From assembly GCA_021108405.1 (NCBI GenBank), contig JAIOQW010000120.1:1-50179 (forward strand): a stretch of DNA of 50,179 nucleotides. The letters run 5' to 3'. This document shows, one piece after another, positions 10,345 to 18,587 of this stretch (positions within the stretch are counted from its first letter, which is position 1; the number at the start of each line of letters is the position of its first letter). The position numbers were made by a program, and so were the translations under genes. The notes beneath the pieces were generated by a model. That model was given only the letters and a program-made list of their open reading frames with translations. It had not been told where the DNA came from and searched no databases. The stretch is from Methanosarcinales archaeon (lineage in GTDB: Archaea; Halobacteriota; Methanosarcinia; Methanosarcinales; Methanocomedenaceae).

Positions 10345-11358
10345 ATGGGTGTGGAACTGGGAGATATTTTCAAAAAGCATGAAATTGAGATATCGAACCT
10401 TACAGGTAAAGTAATAGCTGTTGACGCCTATAATACCTTATATCAGTTTCTCAGTATTATCAGGCAGCGGGATGGGACTCCTTTGATGAATTCAAAAGGG
10501 GAAGTAACTTCACACCTTTCCGGATTCTTATACCGTACTACAAATTTGATCGAAGCCGGTATAAAACTGATATTTGTTTTTGATGGAAAGCCTCCGGCAT
10601 TCAAGGCCCGGACCCTGGAGGCCAGGGTGAAGACCAGGGATAAAGCTATGCAACGCTGGCAGGATGCTGTTGCTCAAGGAGATGAAGATGCCTTTAAATA
10701 TGCCCAGGCCTCATCCCATGTAAAGGGAAATATGGTAGAAGATGCTAAGGCTCTACTTTGTTATATGGGTATACCGGTAATACAGGCTCCATCGGAAGGT
10801 GAAGCCCAGGCTGCCCATATGGTACTATCGGGTGATGCTGATCTTGCTGCATCCCAGGATTATGATTCTCTTTTATTCGGTTCTCCCAAAGTAGTAAGGA
10901 ACCTGACAGTTACAGGCAAGCGCAAACTGCCTCGCAAGAATATTTATATTGATGTAAAACCAGAAACTTTATTCCTGGATGAAGGTCTTACTGAGAATAA
11001 GATCACAAGGGAGCAATTGGTGGATATTGCACTACTGATCGGAACAGATTACAATCCCGGTATCAAGCGAGTCGGTCCGAAGACTGCGTTAAAATTGATA
11101 AAAGAACACGGTAGCATCGAGGCAGCACTTACCCGGTTAGATCAAAACATAGAGAATATGCTTAAGATAAAGGACCTTTTCCTGTATCCTGAGGTAATAT
11201 CAGATTACAGTCTATCCTGGAAGCCGCCTAAGGAAAAAGAAATAATCAGGCTGCTCTGTGAGAAAAATGACTTTTCAGAAGTAAGGGTAAAAAGTGCAAT
11301 AGATAGGTTGGTACAGGCTTCTGATGCCGGACAGCAGACACTTGATCAATGGTTTTAA
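10345..11358 (+). CDS. fen: Flap endonuclease 1
   Basis: FEN-1 removes 5' flaps at Okazaki-fragment junctions and in base-excision repair. The 337-residue protein starts MGVELGDIF, as archaeal FEN-1 does after Met removal. It carries the N-nuclease region (AVDAYNTLYQFL, FVFDGKPP), the I-nuclease acidic cluster (PSEGEAQAA, DADLAASQDYDSLLFG), the helix-hairpin-helix (LIGTDYNPGIKRVGPKTALK) and a C-terminal PCNA-binding box QQTLDQWF. Its length is typical. The ATG follows GAGGTC with normal spacing and lies in an apparent operon with the small upstream gene. Confidence 0.97.
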   Translation: MGVELGDIFKKHEIEISNLTGKVIAVDAYNTLYQFLSIIRQRDGTPLMNSKGEVTSHLSGFLYRTTNLIEAGIKLIFVFDGKPPAFKARTLEARVKTRDKAMQRWQDAVAQGDEDAFKYAQASSHVKGNMVEDAKALLCYMGIPVIQAPSEGEAQAAHMVLSGDADLAASQDYDSLLFGSPKVVRNLTVTGKRKLPRKNIYIDVKPETLFLDEGLTENKITREQLVDIALLIGTDYNPGIKRVGPKTALKLIKEHGSIEAALTRLDQNIENMLKIKDLFLYPEVISDYSLSWKPPKEKEIIRLLCEKNDFSEVRVKSAIDRLVQASDAGQQTLDQWF

Positions 11359-11408
11359 ACATCTGCAAAGCAGGATGCTTTATGCTTTATACTTTAGTCG
11401 GTGGTGTA

Positions 11409-12227
11409 TCACTTCATCTTCTTATATACACGCTCTGCAAGATTAACAGTTACAAATTGGTCTTTAGCATCTCCAATAAGTGATTCATTCTTACCCTGAA
11501 TAAAAAATCCGTTCTTTCGCAGCATATCATAGAAATTCAAGAACAGTTCTTTTTTCATATCCTCTTTAAAATAAATGATCACATTTCTACATAAGATCAG
11601 ATCATAAATAGGAGCTTTCTTATTAATACCGGTCAGGTCAAGAAAGCTGAACCTGATATGTTGTTTAACAGAAGGCTTGATCTCGTAATCATCTCCAACC
11701 GGTTGAAAATATTTATCTACCAGATCTTTTCGTATGCTTTTTACTTTATTTCCCTCATATATTCCTGTTTTAGCTGTTAGAATGCTTTTTCTATCAATAT
11801 CAGTACCATTGATCGAAACTTTAAATTTTTTATGTGACTTTTTAAGTCCTTCCAGGAATAGTATCGCAAGTGTATATGTCTCTTCTCCTGAGGAACAACC
11901 CGCACTCCATACTTTTATAACATCCGTGGAATCTGATTCCTTATTTGTTATTATTTGAGGTATAATGCTTTTTTCCAGGATATTAAAGGTCCCTGGGTTT
12001 CTGAAAAATTCAGTCACATTGATAGTAAGGGCATCTTTTAATTTACTAAGTTCATCCGGGTCTTTTTTCAATAATGCTATATATTCATTGATACTCTTTA
12101 CATGCGTAAGGCCCATTCTTGCATTAAGTCTTCGTTCAATATATCTGTCTTTATATTGAGTTATTTCAAAATGCAATTTATTTTGTATAAGATTTCTAAG
12201 GACCAGTAAATTGTCTTTATCATTCAT
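11409..12227 (-). CDS. cheR: Chemotaxis receptor methyltransferase CheR
   Basis: CheR transfers methyl groups from S-adenosylmethionine to glutamates of chemoreceptors. The 272-residue product has the all-helical N-terminal domain (INEYIALLKKDPDELSK), the TEFFRNP motif, the SAM-binding VWSAGCSSGEE and the ILCRNVIIYF and GKNESLIG motifs of the catalytic domain. It is on the same strand as the cheC-cheF block but is separated from it by a fossil MCP/CheW gene on the other strand. No intact receptor or cheB is in the window. Confidence 0.95.
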   Translation of the reverse strand: MNDKDNLLVLRNLIQNKLHFEITQYKDRYIERRLNARMGLTHVKSINEYIALLKKDPDELSKLKDALTINVTEFFRNPGTFNILEKSIIPQIITNKESDSTDVIKVWSAGCSSGEETYTLAILFLEGLKKSHKKFKVSINGTDIDRKSILTAKTGIYEGNKVKSIRKDLVDKYFQPVGDDYEIKPSVKQHIRFSFLDLTGINKKAPIYDLILCRNVIIYFKEDMKKELFLNFYDMLRKNGFFIQGKNESLIGDAKDQFVTVNLAERVYKKMK

Positions 12228-12380
12228 ATTTATTAAACCCTGTATTAGGAATATATGTGATTACATTATCAATAAATTTATGGATATATGGGATAAGTTT
12301 AAATATTGAATCTTATTATATTTGTTGTTAATTGCTTTAATTATTTAATTTGAAAGATAATTCTTTTAGAGGGGGTAAGC

Positions 12381-12944
12381 GTGAACGATATTAAACGTAT
12401 TATAAGAAGGAAACTTCTTATAAGTTTTTTGGTGTTTTCTGTATTAATGTTAATTATTGGCAGTATTTCTATATATATTATTGTTACGATGCAGGAAAAT
12501 ATAGATGAAATATTTGAAAACCATGAGCCATTCCTTTCATTATTAACAAATGACTATTTATTAATTAATGATAGTTACAGTCAGACCCTCCATTTTTTAT
12601 TAACAACTGATTATTCCACAAGACAGCAGATAAGATGAACTGTTATAACTGACACAACCAGGGTTATTATTACGGATTATAGAAAAGATCATATTGGTAT
12701 AATAGTTGATTCAATACTTGAAATAGCACTTGTGCCAGTTGATGAAATTGAAAATATACCTGAAGACTTGAAAGCCAGGGATTATGTAAAAGGGATATCT
12801 AAAAATGGTAATAAGATAGTAATTTTTATGGAGCTCGATAGTGTACTCAATACTGCCGCACTTAATAAAACCGAGAACAAAATCCGAGCATTAGCGAGGA
12901 TTTTGTTCTTCTCTGTGTACTTTATGGTTTTATCTTTTATGTAA
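12381..12944 (+). pseudogene. Fossil chimera of a chemoreceptor N-terminus and CheW C-terminus
   Basis: A GTG start after GAGGGGGTAAG opens 85 codons (MNDIKRIIRRKLLISF) with a signal-anchor helix and periplasmic-type start, as in methyl-accepting proteins. After an in-frame TGA (12636-12638) the same frame continues as the C-terminal part of CheW (IGIIVDSILEIALVPVDEIE, YVKGISKNGNKIVIFMELD). It then runs through a hairpin repeat into a TAA at 12942. The middle (receptor signalling domain and CheW N-terminus) is missing, so an internal deletion joined the two genes. It faces opposite to cheR and cheC. Confidence 0.78.
12875..12908. repeat. Single hairpin module inside the CheW fossil
   Basis: GAACAAAATCC (12875-12885) and GGATTTTGTTC (12898-12908) form a perfect 11-bp inverted repeat with a 12-base loop. 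It replaces the normal CheW end in the reading frame, so it inserted into, or was retained at, the gene end. Confidence 0.8.
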
Positions 12945-12978
12945 ATAATTTTGCTATTCCGGTTCAATCTGACCACAA

Positions 12979-13593
12979 TTATGCATGATAATCAATATTC
13001 TCAAACATATCAAAGACAGTCTGTAAATTACCAGGGTCAGGCATCAGCATGATATTGAAGTTGATATCCATGTTGATTATATTGAGCGTGCTGTTAAAAT
13101 AGACCACGAATTCCCCGGTCTTGGTTGCATCGCCCAGAGCTTTATCAATAATAGCATCTGAATAATCATATCCGAATTCAGGTGGATTATGTGTTAGTTC
13201 TATAGAGAAGGTATTTGCCCATACATCAATAAAGGCTGAGGTTATGATATTACATATCTCTACAGATGCCGACTTTTGCATATCATTGAATAGATCTTCT
13301 GATTCTTCATCAGGGAAATCTCCGATCAGTGCACTTGACAATTTCAAGGCACTATCAGGAGTTAATAACAAAAGCATTGTTCCATTAATATCCCCGTTAA
13401 AACGTGTATATAAAGCGACTATTTCTCCACTCCCTACTACTTCAGGGATCGAATGAATAGAAGACATATTCACGGCTGCTATTTTCATATCAACGTCCAT
13501 ATCAAGCATCATGGACAGAAATTCTATAGCTTGTTTGGCTCCGACATCGCCCATATATTTGAGCTGCATTAGTTTGTTTACTTCACCTTCCAT
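12979..13593 (-). CDS. cheC: CheC family CheY phosphatase, first copy
   Basis: CheC removes phosphate from CheY-P and often binds CheD. The 204-residue protein has one clear phosphatase motif with the conserved Glu and Asn (SASVEICNIITSAF, about residues 110-123); the second half is degenerate. The C-terminus ends MLMPDPGNLQTVFDMFENI, very like its paralogue at 14593-15216. It lies 17 bp downstream of cheY on the same strand, forming a cheY-cheC module that is duplicated in the cluster. Confidence 0.9.
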   Translation of the reverse strand: MEGEVNKLMQLKYMGDVGAKQAIEFLSMMLDMDVDMKIAAVNMSSIHSIPEVVGSGEIVALYTRFNGDINGTMLLLLTPDSALKLSSALIGDFPDEESEDLFNDMQKSASVEICNIITSAFIDVWANTFSIELTHNPPEFGYDYSDAIIDKALGDATKTGEFVVYFNSTLNIINMDINFNIMLMPDPGNLQTVFDMFENIDYHA

Positions 13594-13610
13594 TGTATAT
13601 TCCTCCTCTT

Positions 13611-13973
13611 TTATGCTGAAATAACACTCTTGATCTCTTGCAAGACCTTCGGTGCCTGGAATGGTTTATTTACATATCCTTTAGCTCCGGCACTAATTGC
13701 TTTTTTTATTTTCTCTTCCTGTCCGACCGAAGTGCACATAACAACTTTCGCTTCCGGATTTCGCTTCACGATATGTGATGTAGCTGTTATACCGTCCATT
13801 TTAGGCATTACTACATCCATTGTCACGATATCAGGATTTAGTTTTTCATACATTTTTACTGCTTCGATCCCATTGGTAGCTTCACCTACTACAGTAAATT
13901 CAGCTACTAATATTTTTTTGAGAAGTGCTCTCATAAACTGTGAGTCATCCACGATCATTATCTTTATTGGCAT
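13611..13973 (-). CDS. cheY: CheY response regulator, first copy
   Basis: This 120-residue single receiver domain has the acidic pair (IVDDSQFMR), the phosphorylated aspartate (DIVTMDVVMPKMDG, Asp about 53), the switch Thr/Ser (VMCTSVGQ) and the conserved Lys (VNKPF). In archaea CheY-P reaches the archaellum through CheF. The copy at 15250-15612 is nearly identical. A run of three hairpin modules lies just upstream of it. Confidence 0.95.
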   Translation of the reverse strand: MPIKIMIVDDSQFMRALLKKILVAEFTVVGEATNGIEAVKMYEKLNPDIVTMDVVMPKMDGITATSHIVKRNPEAKVVMCTSVGQEEKIKKAISAGAKGYVNKPFQAPKVLQEIKSVISA

Positions 13974-14028
13974 ATTGTATTTCTCCGGTTATGTTTTATT
14001 TTCCTATTTACTATTCCTTTTTTATAGT

Positions 14029-14083
14029 ATATCAAGTATAACTTTATATTGAAAATCCGAGCGTTAGCGAGGATTTTGTTTTA
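14029..14083. repeat. Hairpin-chain repeat between cheD and cheY
   Basis: A TATATCAAG-type module is followed by the AAAATCC/GGATTTT module in reversed orientation. It separates cheD from the downstream cheY and could attenuate transcription between the two halves of the chemotaxis cluster. Confidence 0.7.
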
Positions 14084-14087
14084 ATAA

Positions 14088-14573
14088 TTATAACACTATT
14101 ACTCCACGTCCGGCAGACCTGATCGAATATTTACCTGTAGTTACATCAAGTTCTACCGTACGCCCGTAATCAGCGCCTGTATCATCTGCTTTAAGATAGA
14201 TTTTTTTTTCTTTTAATTTTTTCTTGACAGCTGCCACATTTTCCTGACCTATCTTGAGAATACCATTCGCACCTTTGAACATGTGTGCTCCACCTGCGAT
14301 CTTTGCTATGATCTTTGAGGTATTAGCACCGAGAGCCTTCATCTTCTCAAGCATTTGATCTATTGAGCTATTCGCATACTTTGCCAGATTGATCTTTGTT
14401 CCTGCTGCTCTTTGCCTGGTATTGTCAGGGAGCATGATATGAGCTAATCCACCGATCTTTGTTGTCGGGTCATAAAGAGCTATTCCAACACACGAACCAA
14501 GGCCTACTGTGATAAGTTTTCCATTTTCTTTGGCTACCTTGAAGTCAGCCATCCCTACTTTAATAGAAGTCAT
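14088..14573 (-). CDS. cheD: Chemoreceptor glutamine deamidase CheD
   Basis: CheD deamidates receptor glutamines and stimulates CheC. The 161-residue protein shows the catalytic Cys-His-Thr arrangement of the family (GLGSCVGIALYD, LAHIMLPDN), the KIAGGAHMF motif and the ELDVTTGK end. It lies directly downstream (20 bp) of the second cheC copy, matching the known CheC-CheD partnership. Confidence 0.95.
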   Translation of the reverse strand: MTSIKVGMADFKVAKENGKLITVGLGSCVGIALYDPTTKIGGLAHIMLPDNTRQRAAGTKINLAKYANSSIDQMLEKMKALGANTSKIIAKIAGGAHMFKGANGILKIGQENVAAVKKKLKEKKIYLKADDTGADYGRTVELDVTTGKYSIRSAGRGVIVL

Positions 14574-14592
14574 CGTTTTTGCTTCCGGGATG

Positions 14593-15216
14593 TTATTCAG
14601 TTACTGATTCCGGTTCTACGTTTTCAAACAGGTCAAATACCTTCTGAAGACTTTCAGGGTCAGGCATCATTAGAATATTGAAATCAATATCCATATTGGT
14701 CACATTTAGAGTGCTGTTGAAGAATATTACAAAATCACCACTCTGGGAAGCTTCGATCAGGACATTATCCACAATAGCATCTGCAAAATCATAGGTAAAT
14801 GATGGAGGTTCGTGAGAAAGTTCGATACCGAATGTATCAGCCCATACATCTACAAATGATGATGTGATAATATTACCAATTTCTGCTGCTGCAGACTGCT
14901 GCATTTCATCAAACATCCCATCGGATTCCTCTTCATCGAAATCACCAAGTAGTACACTTGCAATTTTTTTTGTGCTATCGGGACTTAATAGACAGAACAT
15001 GGATCCTGAAACTGTACCCATAAATGGTGAAAATAGTGATACTACTTCATCACTACCTACAATATCAGGTATAGTGATCAGTGAAACCATATTCACTGAA
15101 GATATGTTCATGTTAACATCCGTATCAAGCATCATGGATAAGGATTCTACTGCGCGCTCGGCTCCCTTATCGCCCATGATCTTGAAATGAATTAATTTAT
15201 TTACTTCGCCTTCCAT
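14593..15216 (-). CDS. cheC: CheC family CheY phosphatase, second copy
   Basis: This 207-residue paralogue of the protein at 12979-13593 shares its start MEGEVNKL and its layout. The phosphatase motif is SAAAEIGNIITSSF, with Glu and Asn in place. It lies between cheY and cheD with short spacers. Two divergent CheC copies in one cluster suggest that one acts as the phosphatase while the other regulates CheD or localises to the motor; this split is inference. Confidence 0.92.
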   Translation of the reverse strand: MEGEVNKLIHFKIMGDKGAERAVESLSMMLDTDVNMNISSVNMVSLITIPDIVGSDEVVSLFSPFMGTVSGSMFCLLSPDSTKKIASVLLGDFDEEESDGMFDEMQQSAAAEIGNIITSSFVDVWADTFGIELSHEPPSFTYDFADAIVDNVLIEASQSGDFVIFFNSTLNVTNMDIDFNILMMPDPESLQKVFDLFENVEPESVTE

Positions 15217-15249
15217 TTTAACTATCTCCGTTTTTGTTTTTTTTGTTTT

Positions 15250-15612
15250 TTAAGCTGTTAGTACACTCTTGATCTCTTGCAGGACCTTAGGACCCTGGAA
15301 TGGTTTATTCACATAACCTTTTGCTCCGGCAGCAATGGCTTTTTTGATCTTTTCTTCCTGTCCGACCGAAGTGCACATAATTACTTTTGCATCCGGGTTT
15401 CGTTTCACAATATGTGATGTAGCAGTTATTCCATCCATCTTTGGCATTACTACATCCATGGTCACGATATCCGGTTTTAATTTTTCATACATTTTTACTG
15501 CTTCAATTCCATTAGTAGCTTCACCCACTACAGTATATTCGGCCATTACTATCTTTTTAAGAAGCGCCCTCATAAACTGTGAGTCATCTACTATCATTAG
15601 TTTTACTGCCAT
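15250..15612 (-). CDS. cheY: CheY response regulator, second copy
   Basis: This 120-residue receiver has the full active site (IVDDSQFMR, VTMDVVMPKMDG, CTSVGQEEK, VNKPF). It differs from the first copy at only a few positions, so the cheY-cheC module was duplicated. It follows cheF by 12 bp. Confidence 0.95.
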   Translation of the reverse strand: MAVKLMIVDDSQFMRALLKKIVMAEYTVVGEATNGIEAVKMYEKLKPDIVTMDVVMPKMDGITATSHIVKRNPDAKVIMCTSVGQEEKIKKAIAAGAKGYVNKPFQGPKVLQEIKSVLTA

Positions 15613-15624
15613 ACGTTATTTCTC

Positions 15625-16575
15625 CTAATATAATGGTTTATCAACTTCATCTTTGACTTTCATTTTTTGGTTAACAATAGTCCTGCCTTTAGTAGAAAGC
15701 TCTACTTCTTGCCTGACTCTTACTAAGCTCAATAGACCGAGTTTTATTAATCGTTCATATATTTTTTCAAGTTCATTTACATCCATCTCAAGCATAGTGT
15801 TTATCTCAAGTGATGATATTTCCGAATATAAAGCAACAAGTATCTGTTCCTCCATATCCGACACTTTAAGATCTTTATCACTCCACTCAGCCGACATCAG
15901 GCTATTTGATTTCGGTACTAATCCCATGCTTTCAAGATGGTTCTTCAAGTACCGCATCAATGCAGTCAGGATCTTGTTGTTGGCTGTAAGATAGGATGTA
16001 TATGTCTCATTATTTGCACGATGTTTTATGTTCATCACAGACTGGACATTCTTCTTGACCTGACGCTGCTCAAGCTCAACAGATTCTATAGTATCAAGTA
16101 GAAAACCTGCATTGTCTTTTGAATCTTTTATAACAACAATTTTTTCACTGCCACTTTTCTTATCTTTTAGAAAAGCAAGCCGTCCTTCATCCCATGTTGA
16201 GGTATCATTAATTGCCCCTCCTACTAGTGCAGGATGTTTCACGATCACTGGTTTACTGTGAAGCATGAGAAGCAGTATATTGCGTTCCAGTTTGGCCAGA
16301 TGTTTCGGATGAGATGTAATTATTGTCATAATTTTTTTACCTTTATCAGTATGACTGAGTGAAAGGTAATTTTTTACACCTTTGGTAATCTGTTTAGGGA
16401 CTTGCTGACCTACATTGTCAATTGAAGGAAAAGCAATACCGGAATTACCCAGGATAATAGCATCAGAACGAAGGGCAACTACACCAAGGACCCACTTTTT
16501 AGGGTTGGTAGCACCCATATCAAGACCGTAGATATACTTCGCTTTTATTTTTGTTAATATTTTAGGCTTGACCAA
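15625..16575 (-). CDS. cheF: Archaeal taxis protein CheF
   Basis: CheF is an archaea-specific adaptor linking CheY-P (with CheC/CheD) to the archaellum motor. The 316-residue product begins with a beta-rich region (YIYGLDMGATNPKKWVLGVVAL). It ends in a winged helix (EEQILVALYSEISSLEINTM, about 250-305), consistent with the known two PH-like domains plus wHTH of CheF. It is the first gene of cheF-cheY-cheC-cheD, its usual neighbours. The start is TTG at 16575 preceded by GGAAGCG; no better ATG exists. There is no archaellum gene in the window. Confidence 0.82.
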   Translation of the reverse strand: MVKPKILTKIKAKYIYGLDMGATNPKKWVLGVVALRSDAIILGNSGIAFPSIDNVGQQVPKQITKGVKNYLSLSHTDKGKKIMTIITSHPKHLAKLERNILLLMLHSKPVIVKHPALVGGAINDTSTWDEGRLAFLKDKKSGSEKIVVIKDSKDNAGFLLDTIESVELEQRQVKKNVQSVMNIKHRANNETYTSYLTANNKILTALMRYLKNHLESMGLVPKSNSLMSAEWSDKDLKVSDMEEQILVALYSEISSLEINTMLEMDVNELEKIYERLIKLGLLSLVRVRQEVELSTKGRTIVNQKMKVKDEVDKPLY

Positions 16576-16698
16576 AGTAAATCGCTTCCGTTTTTTTTAT
16601 GGATGAACACTTATTCCATCTTGATTAGTTAATGTAAAATTACTATCGGGAATATTTAAAGAGAAATGTGTAAGTGCATGTGCACATACTAATGTATA

Positions 16699-16832
16699 AA
16701 ACAAAATCCTCGCTAACGCTCGGATTTTCTTGACTGAGGCTCTTAAATGAGCCGAAGATTAGAAGATTCGTAGAATCTTCGTCCGACATTCCAGAGGAAT
16801 GGGGGATTAAAAAATGCTCATTTCATTCGCTT
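16699..16832. repeat. Hairpin-chain repeat upstream of cheF
   Basis: This copy has the modules in the order AAAATCC/GGATTTT, GGCTCTT/AGAGCC (imperfect), AGATTCG/CGAATCT, CATTCC/GGAATG and a partial AATGCTCATTT end. It occupies most of the cheF-regulator gap. Unlike most copies it is on the 5' side of a gene. Confidence 0.7.
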
Positions 16833-16916
16833 TTACTTGCGATATATTTTTATAAAATAGATACCGTAAATTTATTGATAAAAACCATTTTAATACTATT
16901 ATAACTATGATAAACT

Positions 16917-16976
16917 ACTTATATAATAATAATTATAAGTAATATGGGGTATGTTTCAAAATATTATTTGAAACAT
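16917..16976 (+). promoter_or_regulatory. Promoter with two palindromes before the winged-helix regulator
   Basis: ACTTATA (16917-16923) and TATAAGT (16934-16940) form an inverted repeat overlapping a TATA-like ACTTATATAA. Downstream, ATGTTTCAAA (16951-16960) and TTTGAAACAT (16967-16976) form a perfect 10-bp inverted repeat with a 6-base spacer, ending 13 bp before the ATG. The position at or just after the expected transcription start fits an autoregulatory operator for the downstream protein. Confidence 0.6.
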
Positions 16977-16989
16977 TATATGTGATCTC

Positions 16990-17316
16990 ATGGACATAAC
17001 AACAAGGGGAGTACAATATTCGCAGATATTGCGTTCACTAAAAAAAAGTAGAGTACGTACCGAGATTATGATGTATCTATATAAGATTTATCCGAATTCA
17101 TCTTATCCTTCTGATATTTCCAGGCAAACAAGAATAGATCCTACAAACGTCATTGGTGGACTGCGCGGTATGGGAAGTAGATATAATGAGACAAATTCAC
17201 TTCTAGGAGTAAAACTGGTAGAACCAGTTCAACTTGATGGTTCCACATATTATAAACTAACTGAAACTGGAAAAAAATTGATAGAAAGTATGGAATTGAT
17301 CAGACATTTGAATTAA
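16990..17316 (+). CDS. Winged-helix transcriptional regulator
   Basis: The 108-residue protein is a compact wHTH: RVRTEIMMYLYKIYPNSSYPSDISRQTRIDPTNVIGGLRGM (about residues 20-60) is the helix-turn-helix with a recognition helix. The following LVEPVQLDGSTYYKLTETGKKL is the beta wing and dimerisation start. No ligand or sensor domain is visible. It is transcribed alone, divergent from cheF, with palindromic sites in its own promoter. It could regulate itself and the chemotaxis block; this is inference from position. Confidence 0.8.
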   Translation: MDITTRGVQYSQILRSLKKSRVRTEIMMYLYKIYPNSSYPSDISRQTRIDPTNVIGGLRGMGSRYNETNSLLGVKLVEPVQLDGSTYYKLTETGKKLIESMELIRHLN

Positions 17317-17344
17317 TGGTTGATATTGTATTAGTAATTCTGGT

Positions 17345-17493
17345 AGAGTCACAAAAACAATTTTTCAGACATGGATTTACACTGATTTGATTTTGATAGT
17401 ATATCAAGTATAATTTGAAATATCGAAAATGTTCACTCTGTTCACATTTTCTTGTAATCCTCTATTGAAATTACTGGTTTTTAGGATCGTGCC
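17345..17493. mobile_element. Degenerate MITE (family B) with a hairpin repeat nested inside
   Basis: The left half (TTTTTCAGACATGGATTTACACTGATTT, from about 17345) and the right half (CCTCTATTGAAATTACTGG to GTGCC at 17493) match the 9-bp-duplication element found at 22.8, 38.5 and 43.6 kb. The left tip is eroded. A TATATCAAG and AAAATG-GTTCAC-CATTTT hairpin repeat (about 17397-17453) sits in the middle, so it entered after the MITE or during its decay. Confidence 0.6.
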
Positions 17494-17971
17494 AAATTTT
17501 ATATAAAAAATACAAATAAATCATCCCCCCGATCGCAAATCCTATTATACAAAATCCATATACCTCAATATTTCCGAAGATGCCAATAAAGGGGTTTCCA
17601 GAGACCGGCCAAAAGGGTAACATTTCAGGATATAAGAATGCATCGAGGATAACATGTGACCATACTCCAATTACAGCTCCAATAACGATAGATTGGAAAG
17701 AGTAATCCTGCTTGATTTTAAGAAAGATCGAGATTGGTTTGAGGTGGTCACGGAATAGATAGATGCTAAAAATGACCAGTGATGAAAGAATCAATGCCCC
17801 GAGAAATGTGTGGAGTGGTCCGTGAAGAGGATAGCATCCGGTAAATAAACAGTAGGCTGCACGAACATCAACAATTATACTTGCTATCAGGATTGCAGGT
17901 ATATTTATCCATTGTTTGAATATTAGTCCGATTAGTAATCCAGGTCCTAAATGATACGGTGTGAATGGCAT
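17471..17971 (-). CDS. YdjM/DUF457-like membrane-bound metal-dependent hydrolase
   Basis: The 166-residue membrane protein has the family start MPFTPYHLGPG, an HGPLHTFLGA histidine motif (about 50-60), GVWSHVILDAFLYPEMLPFWP with the HxxxD pattern (about 104-124) and four or more hydrophobic helices. The family is annotated as putative inner-membrane metal hydrolases of unknown substrate. The last seven codons (HDPKNQ stop) lie in the terminal repeat of the decayed MITE at its 3' end, so the native C-terminus was probably replaced. RBS GGGGATAAT precedes the ATG. Confidence 0.8.
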   Translation of the reverse strand: MPFTPYHLGPGLLIGLIFKQWINIPAILIASIIVDVRAAYCLFTGCYPLHGPLHTFLGALILSSLVIFSIYLFRDHLKPISIFLKIKQDYSFQSIVIGAVIGVWSHVILDAFLYPEMLPFWPVSGNPFIGIFGNIEVYGFCIIGFAIGGMIYLYFLYKIWHDPKNQ

Positions 17972-17991
17972 TGAGATTATCCCCTAACAAG

Positions 17992-18450
17992 AACAAAATC
18001 CTCCCTCTGGCCGGATTTTCTTGACTGAAGCTTCGAAGAAGCTGAAGATTAGAAGATTCGTAGAATCTTCGTCCGACATTCCAGAGGAATGGAGGATTAG
18101 AAAATGTGAACAGAGTGAACATTTTCGATATATCAAGTTATACTTGATATACTAAGATAATCATAACTCTGATCTTTATATAAATTTTGGTTTTTTATAA
18201 TATATCAAGTATAACTTGATATATCGAAAATGTTTATCCACTTTAAATCAGAGGGCAAAAATGACAGCCACCAAGAACATAGAGGATTTCTTCTAAAGTG
18301 TCCTCTGTGATCTCTGTTGCATATAATATAAACAATGATTTATACAAATTATATTCCCCTACTTTTTGAAATGGATACGAAAATGTTTCACCTATTCTAA
18401 TCTTCGGCTCTTTTAAGAGCCTCAGGTGAATATCCTAATCCTCCATTGTC
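17992..18450. repeat. Cluster of hairpin-chain repeats in a gene-poor gap
   Basis: The stretch between the YdjM-like gene and trmO holds a long chain at 17992-18155 (degenerate AAAATCC module, GAAGCTTC/GAAGCT, AGATTCG/CGAATCT, CATTCC/GGAATG, AAAATGTGAAC/GTGAACATTTT, TATATCAAG/CTTGATATA). A second TATATCAAG module is at about 18199-18229, and further fragments (TCTTCGGCTCTT/AAGAGCC) at about 18378-18450. A TATA-like TTATAAGTACA follows near 18491. I see no gene here. Confidence 0.7.
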
Positions 18451-18587
18451 CCGGAAAGTAATATAAAGTATTCCATCCATTATCGATAGTTATAAGTACA
18501 ATAAAAGACCCACCACTGCTAAAATAAATCAAGGTAGTTTTAAGGGGAGTCGCCCTTAATGACTCCCATAAAAAATAAAACAAAATC

